A stretch of 64,000 nucleotides of DNA, taken from the NCBI GenBank assembly GCA_031213475.1, contig JARUPZ010000036.1, positions 310,001 to 374,000 on the forward strand, written 5' to 3'. Numbering within the stretch: position 1 is the stretch's first letter; every line of letters starts with the position of its first letter. The notes below the pieces were generated by a model. The model was not told the origin of the DNA. It made no database searches and saw nothing but the letters and a program-made list of their open reading frames with translations. A program made the translations under genes and the position numbers. This stretch comes from Nereocystis luetkeana (lineage: Eukaryota > Sar > Phaeophyceae > Laminariales > Laminariaceae). Shown piece after piece: positions 56,092 to 64,000 of the stretch.

Positions 56092-56659
56092 GTTGATTCA
56101 CAACGCTAGTAAATACTCTTGGCGCTTCCGCCGTGGCGAAACACACGAAGTCTATTAATAGTGACTCTCTGCAGGTCCAAGTGGAGTCCGCGGTACTTAA
56201 ACCCTAAAGAAAACAAAACAATTCAGATTTTGGAGGCCATGTGGCACGCTTAATACTTTAGGCGCATTAGTTTTGTACTGGATTTTCATGGGCATTACAC
56301 CGCTTGTGGCGCGCGTTTTCTACTTGGTTTTAACATGTTTTGGCTCAAACGGATCAGGTATAATACCTGATTTTGGCATTCCCCCTTTTCTGCTTGCTTG
56401 GTTGCTGGATTTTCTTCGCTACGTTTTAACATGTCTTTCCAAAAAACACGCTTCCTCGGAGTACCTCCCTCCCCTCGTTGCGTATCCGCCACAGGCTCTC
56501 TGGGTGTTTCCCTTTCGCTCTTCGGGGTTTTCTTCGCTATCCGTGACAAACCTTTCTTTGGAGTCTCGTTTATGTGCTTCTTGGCTTGTATCTCTTCCTT
56601 TGATGTTTTATTCATTTTTACTTTGTTTACGACCGAACAACAAGTGTCTAATATCCACG

Positions 56660-56746
56660 GCGAACCGCAGTCCCGTTTTGGGGACAAACCAGTCAAATTT
56701 CAAGTAGTTTGTCCCCAAAACGGGACTGCGGTTCTAAAGGGGTTAA
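56660..56746. mobile_element. MITE-2, left end truncated
   Basis: GAACCGCAGTCCCGTTTTGG ... GCGGTTCTAAAGGGGTTAA. Confidence 0.85.
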
Positions 56747-56975
56747 AAAAAGTGGGAACTTGGCTGCCCAATCGAGATGGCTGGAGCCTGTTTTTTGTTG
56801 ATGAAACTACTACTAACTGCTGTGCGGAGCAGCCTCCCAACAAACGCAATCTCTCAAAAAATAATTCTGGGGCGTGCTGCGGAACATTCTCGTCGCGGGA
56901 AATTATTGCGGCGTGCTGCGAATACAACAATTACGAAGTTAGTCTACTTGGAAGTATAACTATTCCCCAAGTGCT

Positions 56976-57327
56976 GGTCGCCCCGGTGGTTCAGGTGGTT
57001 AACCTCGAATTCTACTTGTTGTGTGAGTCCTGGGTTCGAGCCCCAGGTGGGTCGGACTTTGACTTTATTTGCAAAAATAAAAATAAAAAGGATTCAATTG
57101 TTGAGAGCGCCTAGCAGCGTGGGTAGGCACAATTCGATGCGAGTCGACGAGGGAAGAAAAGGCTGAAATATTCTCGCGATAAAAATGAAGGCACGTACCG
57201 TATAGCGGGAAGGGGGTAGAAGAGCCTGCTATGTGACCCCGGATCTTAGTTACGGGTTGGAAGGAGAGAGAGAAGAAGATGTATGTGTGCGAAGATGATA
57301 AATGGGATGAGAAAAAAAAAAAAAAAA
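56976..57327 (+). mobile_element. SINE A, full length
   Basis: Head with TTCAGGTGG (A-box change), standard body with CCGTATAGCGGG and GATGTATGTGTGCGAAG insertions, short poly(A). Confidence 0.91.
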
Positions 57328-57757
57328 GTGCTCGCATTTCTTCTTTAGAGTGCATTGCTTTCGTCATCAGAAGGTACTCGTGTTGTCGTACAAATGGTGT
57401 GTTTTTGGAAATATAATCACAGCAACAGCGGTAAGCGACAACACCGCGGTGTCACGGTCGGGGCGTCCACACAGTTAGGTATGGGGCTAGAATTTTTTTA
57501 GACGTAAAATTTGGAAAAAAAAGAGTAGGTTTAGCAGTCTGGGAGAAGGGATCTTTAGGGAATTTTTTTTACTTGAAAAATGTGTATCGTGGTCTGCACT
57601 TCGGAATCGTCGTCGGCATCTGAGAAATTTCCTGGTTCGATGCAAACTCGGCTCCCATCGAAGCTATGACGCACTGAGGATCATCACTCTTGTCTCATGA
57701 CTCTTGTCTCTCGCCCTGCCGCTGCTGTTGTTCGCTGCGGCTGCTGTTGTTCGCTGT

Positions 57758-57791
<34 letters not shown>

Positions 57792-57856
57792 GCTGCTGTT
57801 CTCTCTGCTGGTGCATGTTCATTTTTATTTTTATTTTTCTCCAGTTCGAGTATTTC
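57328..57856. other. unassigned, CTG-rich at the end
   Basis: Imperfect (TGC)n array about 57717-57800 followed by TTTTTATTTTTCTCCAG (to 57844), which looks like a polypyrimidine tract plus 3' splice site. Confidence 0.45.
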
Positions 57857-58417
57857 ATGAGGAATTTCGGCGAGGACGAGGGTTTTTTCTATGAAGCCTT
57901 GCGTATCTGGAACAAGTGGATGGCGAGGCACCAGCGCTTGCCGTTTGCGATGGCACGTTTGGGGTGCTCGTCGTTTTTCGTGGGGGGATGGGCTGGTGGG
58001 GCTTCACCACTGGAGCGGGCGGTGGGGCAAGAGTTTGCGAGTGCTTTTCTAGCGGTGCTGTACCCTACTAGGTCGGAACGCTCGGCGTCTGTGTCGGAAC
58101 GCGAGGCGTCGTATCGGGAAATTCTTTCGGTAGATCTAGAGGGAGCCGATACTGACAGCAAAAAAGATCAGTTGACTCTCGGGCTTTTTTCGGTTTTTGC
58201 CAAGTCTCCTGCTCTGATGGCAGAGTTGGAGCTCTACGCAAAGTCGGCCAAGGGGGACGTGGAGCTCGGTGTGAGGGGTGTGCCAAACTTTCCATTGGTT
58301 TCCGGGTTCGGGGGTCAGCTGTACGAGTTGTTTTGCCACCGCTTCTTTTTTGCTCCGATTCACTGTAGTGGGCAGGACAGGCAGCAGCACAGCCGCTGCT
58401 CATGCCGTGTGTACTAA
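57857..58417 (+). CDS. candidate exon, unknown protein
   Basis: An open frame of 186 codons from ATG 57857. The frame is open upstream too, and a splice-acceptor-like TTTCTCCAG precedes it, so this may be an internal exon whose start is elsewhere. The translation is not low-complexity (NFGEDEGFFYEALRIWNKW, then a Gly/Ser-rich GGWAGGASPLERAVGQEF, then KSPALMAELELYAKSAKG) and resembles real coding composition, unlike neighbouring ORFs. No repeat family overlaps it and I recognise no domain. It could be a host gene exon or a piece of an unrecognised element. Its 3' end (splice donor or the stop at 58415) is uncertain. Confidence 0.4.
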   Translation: MRNFGEDEGFFYEALRIWNKWMARHQRLPFAMARLGCSSFFVGGWAGGASPLERAVGQEFASAFLAVLYPTRSERSASVSEREASYREILSVDLEGADTDSKKDQLTLGLFSVFAKSPALMAELELYAKSAKGDVELGVRGVPNFPLVSGFGGQLYELFCHRFFFAPIHCSGQDRQQHSRCSCRVY

Positions 58418-59587
58418 TGATGTCAGATTACCGGTTAGGGCCGGAAAAACTTTTTGTTACGCGCATTACGGTAAAATCAGAAAACAACGTGCTTTACGGG
58501 CAACTACGGCGAAAACAGGGGACATTTAAGAGACATCCCCGTTAGGATCGAAACGCAAGTTCAACGTCTACATGTGCCTGCTGGGTAAGGTTTGCCCATT
58601 ACCCCTTTTTTACTGAACCTTCGTTTTGGGGTTAAAACGCTCGGATTAGGCTATTATTAATGTGATCATTTTTGGAGTTGGAAAAGGGTTAAGCTTGTAA
58701 AACCGGAATATTTTGCGACATATAGACCTATGCCGATGGTACAGCGAAGTTGCAATAAAAAGCTTGAATTTCAAAGATACCCGCCAAAAAAATTCAGAAC
58801 ACGCTTCCCATGGGCCACCTAAAAAAAAAAAAAAGTTCCTAACTTTTGGAAAAGCCCAAAAAAAGCAAATCTGGGGCCGATGTTGGGCCAACATCGGCTT
58901 GAGAAAAACTCAGGCCGATCTTTGGTTCGAAGCGGCGAGATTCCGAGTCCTCGACAGACATCGATCAACAAAACCAACGATTGCGTCACGAATTCTGAAC
59001 GGAGTGCGCTCGTTAGGGGCTCCGACCCACCCTAGGGTCACCGTCTTCACACCATGGCCGGTGTCATGTGGCGGGACCTGACCAGGCGTGTGATAAAAAA
59101 ACATTTGGCCGCTGGTTTGCACAAAACAGAAGACAAAACTTCTCCATCCGTCTCGAATGGCAAAAAATAGTCTTTTTTTCAGGTTTGGGAGGATACCGTA
59201 CGACGCCGCCGGCAAGCTCTCGCCCCCTAGACCATGGATCCGCCAGATATCTTCGAGGCCGTCATCTATACTCGTTGGGCTTGCCAGATACCGAGTGGGT
59301 TGGCCGTGGGCTGAGTCTATGTCGAGATCGAGGGTCGATCGTCGCACGAGCTGGTTTCGATCACCGTGTTGACAATTTGCGACCAGAAAAACACAAATTG
59401 CGCCGCCTGCAGCCGTTGGGGGAAAAAAAAGAAAAAATCAAACATTTTTCTCTTTTTTCCCCACAGCGGCGGTACGAGAAAATTTTCGGCTGTTTTTTTA
59501 AAGCAATATATTTGAAAAAAACTTTTGGACTTCGCGTTTCCATTGGCATAGGTCTTCGGGCTTTTCTATCCAGCCCAAGACCAGGCC
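58418..59587. other. unassigned DNA
   Basis: The minus-strand ORF 58910-59347 (145 codons) and the plus ORF 59068-59613 overlap on opposite strands. Neither shows a domain I know. Confidence 0.35.
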
Positions 59588-59932
59588 GGTCGCCCCGGTG
59601 GTTCAAGTGGTAAACCTCAAATTCTACTTGTTTGAGTCCTGGGTTCGAGCCCCAGGTGGGTCGGACTTTGACTTTATTTGCAAAAATAAAAAGGGATTCA
59701 ATTGTTGAGAACGCCTTGCAGCGTGGGTAGGCACAATTCGATGCGAGTCGACGAGGGAAGAAAAGGCTGAAATCTTCTCGCGATAAAAATGAAGGCACGT
59801 ACCGTAGCGGGAAGGGGGTAGAAGAGCCTGCTATGTGACCCCGGATCTGAGTTACGAGTTGGAAGGAGAGAGAGTAGAAAAGATGTGCGAAGATAATGAA
59901 TGGGATGAGAAAAAAATAAATAAATAAATAAA
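59588..59932 (+). mobile_element. SINE A, full length
   Basis: Standard head and body. AGAGAGTAGAAAAGATG is a private change. Tail (AAAT)n-like. Confidence 0.93.
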
Positions 59933-60076
59933 GTACTGGTACCGCAGCAGTGCACTGGTGTGTACCCATTGAAGATCATCCAGTTCGAGGCTGTATCATA
60001 TTAATAGTGGAGTCAGGACAAGGTAAATCGGCTAGTCGCGAGAAAAAAAATACTTCGAATTCGAGTGTTTTTTCAG

Positions 60077-60417
60077 TATCACGGGGGATCACATACGGTC
60101 GCCCCGGTGGTTCAAGTGGTTAACCTCGAATTCTACTTGTTTGAGTCCTGGGTTCGAGCCCTAGGAGGGTCGGACTTTGACTTTATTTGCAAAAATAAAA
60201 AAAGGGATTCAATTGTTGAGAGCGCCTTGCAGCGTGGGTAGGCACAATTCGATGCGAGTCGACGAGGGAAGAAAAGGCTGAAATCTTCTCGCGATAAAAA
60301 TGAAGGCACGTACCGTAGCGGGAAGGGGGGAGAAGAGCCTGCTATGTGACCCCGGGTCTGAGTTACGAGTTGGAAGGAGAGAGAGAAGAAGATGTGCGAA
60401 GACAATGAATGGGATGG

Positions 60418-60449
<32 letters not shown>

Positions 60450-60540
60450 GTAAACAGGACCAAACATTGTTAGTAAATTATAGGTAAATATATAGTTTTT
60501 TGTGTGTACCATAGGTCCTATTTACTATGGTCCCCCGTAA
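60077..60540. mobile_element. MITE-1 split by a SINE
   Basis: TATCACGGGGGATCACATA (to 60095) continues after the SINE as ATAGTAAACAGGACC ... CTATGGTCCCCCGTAA. The SINE landed inside the left TIR. Confidence 0.85.
60097..60447 (+). mobile_element. SINE A, full length, in a MITE
   Basis: Standard copy with A-tail of about 30. Near-identical to the copies at 2991 and 3595 (shared GAGCCCTAGGAGGG with 3595). Confidence 0.94.
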
Positions 60541-61150
60541 GAATAGTGAAAGACACGACCATATTATTAATAGAGAAAATACGGAGTTTGTTGACCTGTC
60601 ACAGGGTGCACCAAAAATGAGTAATACATCATTGCTGTACCTTATTACCTAATTAGCACAGGGGTTGAGAGCGCATACTGCTTCCGTGATTGAACCTGGA
60701 AACATTGATACTAAAAGACGTACGAAAACACGCGTACCTTCTGATGACGAAGCACATGCACTCAGAAATGCGAGCACATAGGGAATACTTGACTTCTCAG
60801 CAAAAAAAAGGCCGAACACTTTCGGGGTCCAACCATTTGGAATGCATAGCCGCCGACACATTCCCAACCAGTATGCACCGAGTGACCGGGTGGAATTTTC
60901 CGGGTAAATTACGAGATTTTACAGTCACTATTGATAATAGTGTTCGGGTGTAATAAGAAGTAAGACCACATTAGTGATTAGACCCCGATTTTTGGAGTGT
61001 CACTGGGTGCTCCAAAGATGGGTCATACATCATTACTGCTGTGTCTTATTAGCTATATACTGGTAGTATTTGGGTTGACAGCGCATACTGCTTCCATTAT
61101 GAAACCTGGAAGATATGACGCATTATTAATATTCGTACGGAAACACATGT
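60541..61150. repeat. two diverged copies of an unassigned segment
   Basis: CACAGGGTGCACCAAAAATG ... GAGAGCGCATACTGCTTCC (60600-60690) recurs as CACTGGGTGCTCCAAAGATG ... GACAGCGCATACTGCTTCC (61003-61095), followed in both by AACCTGGAA and, further on, GTACG(A/G)AAACAC. A duplicated segment of unknown nature. Confidence 0.65.
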
Positions 61151-62236
61151 AGGCAGCGCCGCGCATCCGCCGTGGATGGTGCCCAAGGGAACGGGGGGGG
61201 AGGGGGCAACAGGAGAAGGGGCAGAAAGCCCGACCGAGGGAATGCGGAGAGGGGGGGGAACAGGAGGGGTAGAAGGGAAACGGCGGTAGACGAAAGTAGG
61301 AAGGAGATGGCAGACAGGGTAGCAAGGCACCACGTCGACTAGAAAGTAGAACATGACCATACTACTAGTGCTACCAACCGGTGCAGCTGGTTCGAACGTG
61401 GTCTTCCCTTGTCTTCTCTTTTTGTTTTGTTTTTTTTTCTTTCTTGCGCTGACTCTCCGTGATTTTCATATTATTTTTTATTTTCCTCTTCCTTTTCTGA
61501 TTGATAAGCCGTACTGAAGGAGCCGTGTGGCGTGGTTGGAAGACGAACCTGCTCTGCTCGTTTCGTATTGTCTGACGCCAAGGGGCTGGGCATAGTTGAC
61601 GAACGCAGGGCGGAGACGGCAGTCTGGGTAGCAAGGTACCAGGCGGATTAGCAGGGAGAAAACCTGGCTATAATACTACTCGTACCACAAACTGCTGTCG
61701 CCACCTGGAAGGTGCTTTGGGCTTTGGTCTGCCTGTTATTTCCCCTTTGTTATTTTTCCTTCTTACTTTTTTCCTTGGTTCTTTGTCTTACTCTGTTTAC
61801 AAGCAGTGGTGTTTTTTTCTTATTTTATTTTATTTTCTTTTTTTTCTCCAGCTCGTTCTTTTTCAAGTGTTGGCCACCTCGCCTGCGGGGGGGGGGCACG
61901 ACAGATTGTTTCTCTTAGATTTTGCTTTCATTTTTCTTCTTTTTCTCTTTCGATTTGTCTGCTTTGTTTTTGTTCATCTTTGATTGTTTCTTTTCGTTTC
62001 ACTATTTCATAGATTGCGTATGTCGTGCCTGTCGTATCTAGTATGATGACATGGCTTTGCATCGCCCACTGCAGTGCACACTGCACACGTGGCAACGTAG
62101 TATCTCTGTGGCGTAGCTTTGTGACCACAGAACTTGTATCTCTTCTAGGATTGAAGAATCGGCACGGACACTGGTTGTACCTGATGTCGACGGGTAGAAA
62201 GGACGGTTTAATGTGAAGAACACATACACACACATA
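61151..62236 (+). mobile_element. sense LINE-1 3' fragment
   Basis: Starts in the last codons (GTAGGCAGCGCCGCGCATCC), has the full 3' UTR and ends GAACACATACACACACATATA. Very close to the intact copy but with the common, not the private, variants. Confidence 0.9.
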
Positions 62237-62465
62237 TACCTTCTGATGACGAAAGTAAAGGCACTCTAAATTTGAAATGCGAGCACTTAGGGAACACTTC
62301 CAAGTAGACGATTAACAGATTAATAGCTTTTCATTTCGTTAAAAAATATTTCCAACCATGAAGCGGACAATCAATCACGGAGTCGTATCTCGTAAACCAC
62401 CGCGAATTAGGACTTGAAATTTGGAGGGACTAACCCTGACATATCAGTGCATGTACGTGCAAAAA

Positions 62466-62600
62466 CAATGTTGTTGTTGTTGTTGTTGTTCTCACATTAA
62501 CTCTCTGACGAAGGAGTCCGTGGTCACACAAAGGTGCTGGAGCCCTAGGAAGATCCGAAAAACAAAAAAAAATCGAAAATTCGGCTGCCTCAAAATACAC
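62466..62600 (-). mobile_element. LINE-2-like 3' end, diverged
   Basis: (TTG)n, TTCTCACATTAACTCTCTG, GTCCGTGGTCACACAAAGG and GGAGCCCTAGGAAG. A subfamily different from 22553 and 35287. Confidence 0.7.
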
Positions 62601-63160
62601 GAGACGAAAAAAGCGCACACAAGATAAAACCAATGTGCAAAACTGAACTAACATGGCCGCGGGTATATCCTCTCAACTATAACATAGAAGAGTACCCCCG
62701 TTCCCACCACTAACCAACTCGTGGCTGCTGACTACAGCGGATGCTGTCTGAAGTGCTGCCTGCACCGTACGAAACGCACGGTAGTCGTGAAAACGAAAGA
62801 GGAACACACCTGCCTGCTATCTGGAGTGCTGTGAGAGTGAAGACTCGCGGTTATGCAGTGAAAAAAGGAGCAATCGAACCTTACTACCACACGAATATCA
62901 ACGATCGCCATCTCTTCCTGGACTGTCTGACACAAAAAGGTGCAGCACAGTTATGATACCACGTCCCTGATCATTGCGTAGGTTATTCCCCATGAAGGGT
63001 ATACAACTCGTTAAACTACAAAGACCAGTGACGACGTTTATAACAAGTACCGGTAGATATTATTCTGCCTCGTGAAAAACAATACCAGGAAAAAACAAAC
63101 TATGACTGCTTCTCTCGTGATGATAGTGTGCGCGCAGATCATGGGTCTCCATGCGAAGCC
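62601..63160. other. unassigned DNA
   Basis: No gene or repeat family recognised. Confidence 0.35.
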
Positions 63161-63483
63161 GGTCGCCCCGGTGGTTCAAGTGGTTAACCTCGAATTCTAC
63201 TTGTTTGAGTCCTGGGTTCGAGCCCCAGGAGGGTCGGACTTTGACTTTATTTGCAAAAATATAAAAAAGGGATTCAATTGTTGAGAGCGCCTTGCAGCGT
63301 GGGTAGGCACAATTCGATGCGAGTCGACGAGGGAAGAAAAGGCTGAAATCTTCTCGCGATAAAAAATGAAGGCACGTACCGTAGCGGGAAGGGGGGAGAA
63401 GAGCCTGCTATGTGACCCCGGATCTGAGTTACGAGTTGGAAGGAGAGAGAGAAGAAGATGTGCGAAGATAATAAATGGGATGG

Positions 63484-63513
<30 letters not shown>
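63161..63513 (+). mobile_element. SINE A, full length
   Basis: Standard head, body and A-tail of about 31. Confidence 0.94.
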
Positions 63514-63518
<5 letters not shown>

Positions 63519-63983
63519 CGTCTTCCTGCCGCTCTTCATGGCCGCATCATCGCCTTGGCCCAATCCACCCGCTCCTTTGCGCGTGCACTCGTTGCCATTC
63601 CCTTCCAGTCGATTCCCTTTCTCCGTCATCCTGACAAACAAAATGCTCCTCGCACTCGCGGTTCTGATCTGGAAAATAGAAATTCTCGCGCAGGGGGAGG
63701 TCAATCCGTCTCTTCCCCGCACGTCGACGCTCAGTCTCCCTCCTCCCTCGTCGTCGAATCCAGCCTCCTACCGGCGCAATAGACTGTGCCGTAGTGTGGC
63801 CTGTGCAAAAACAATATATGTACATGAAAAATTATGACATTTTGATAATTCGACTCGAACTCGACGAGATATCGGCGAAAACTCAAAAACACCAACTTTT
63901 TCCGCTACATTTTTTGCTAAAATTCAGTAGTAACGTCGTCGTTCCCGATCAAGGCAAAATCTGGAGGAGACGTTACTGAGGAT
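63514..63983. other. unassigned DNA
   Basis: ORFs here begin inside the SINE and show no domain. Confidence 0.35.
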
Positions 63984-64000
63984 ACGTCCCCGGTGGCTTG
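63984..64000 (+). mobile_element. start of a SINE B head, cut by the window end
   Basis: GTCCCCGGTGGCTTG equals the first bases of the SINE B at 27866. Confidence 0.5.

Larger units (their letters stand above)
48093..56108. mobile_element. hAT-like element, 8.0 kb, non-autonomous composite
   Basis: The 17-bp ends are TAGTGTTGTGAGTCAAC and the complement of GTTGATTCACAACGCTA (two mismatches). Exact 8-bp direct repeats GTAAATAC lie at 48085-48092 and 56109-56116. The empty site is known from R1 copies b and c (AGTAAATACTCTTGGCG). Both subterminal regions are AT-rich with ATCATGATT-type motifs. TAGTGTTG-type ends with 8-bp duplications are the hAT hallmark. I find no transposase. The interior holds a SINE, a full-length LINE-1 in an older antisense tail, two MITE-2, a MITE-1 and another SINE, so most of its length is later cargo. 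Confidence 0.86.
44405..56377 (+). mobile_element. R1 element in three pieces (mosaic)
   Basis: Piece 1 is 44405-44850 (starts GCCAAAATCAGGTATACC), piece 2 is 47813-48092 and piece 3 is 56109-56377 (ends ACCTGATTTTGGC). Joined in order they follow copy c with no loss except about 20 bp at the first break, giving about 1.0 kb. The first gap holds LINE-1, SINE A and LINE-2 DNA; the second is an exact hAT-like insertion. A MITE-2 (47950-48042) also interrupts piece 2. Confidence 0.82.

Overview
The window reads as nuclear DNA of a eukaryote and is almost entirely transposable elements. The evidence is a pol III (tRNA-derived) SINE family with poly(A) tails, two APE/reverse-transcriptase LINE families, TA-, TTAA- and 8-bp-target DNA elements, tyrosine-recombinase remnants, many microsatellites and a short interstitial run of CCCTAA. 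There is no operon structure, no rRNA and no recognisable housekeeping gene. I cannot name the species. An alga or other protist (for example a stramenopile) is a guess from the element mix, not something the sequence proves.

Layout. 0-8 kb: sparse DNA with the first MITE, SINE and R1 copies and a long foldback at 6.9-7.4 kb. 8-12.3 kb: LINE-1 3' fragments, a frameshifted tyrosine recombinase with a 70-bp direct repeat downstream, and an antisense LINE-1 fragment. 12.4-24 kb: MITEs, SINEs, a second recombinase remnant broken by an expanded TC repeat, and a 1.7-kb long inverted-repeat element. 24-27.3 kb: minisatellites, a GATCTG-rich degenerate satellite and CAG-rich tandem repeats. 27.8-35.9 kb: a second SINE family, R1 copy c, unassigned DNA, the CCCTAA run and LINE-2 tails. 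35.9-44.3 kb: two antisense LINE-1 copies and a sense LINE-1 inside an antisense one. 44.4-56.4 kb: one R1 element split into three parts by a LINE/SINE block and by an 8.0-kb hAT-like element with an exact 8-bp target duplication; the hAT-like element itself carries the only full-length LINE-1 with an intact 1243-codon ORF. 56.4-64 kb: SINEs, one unassigned candidate exon (57.86-58.42 kb), a MITE split by a SINE, more LINE tails, and the first bases of another SINE B.

How the parts relate. The LINEs supply endonuclease and reverse transcriptase for their own copying and perhaps for SINEs. The MITEs, R1 and the hAT-like element are non-autonomous; none of their transposases is visible here. 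The most unusual signal is a set of tiny insertions (TACCAGGTA, TATTAATA, TACAGCAGTA), each consisting of a duplicated TA around a fixed 4-6 bp core. They interrupt otherwise alignable repeat copies, and I interpret them as excision footprints of TA-targeting transposons.
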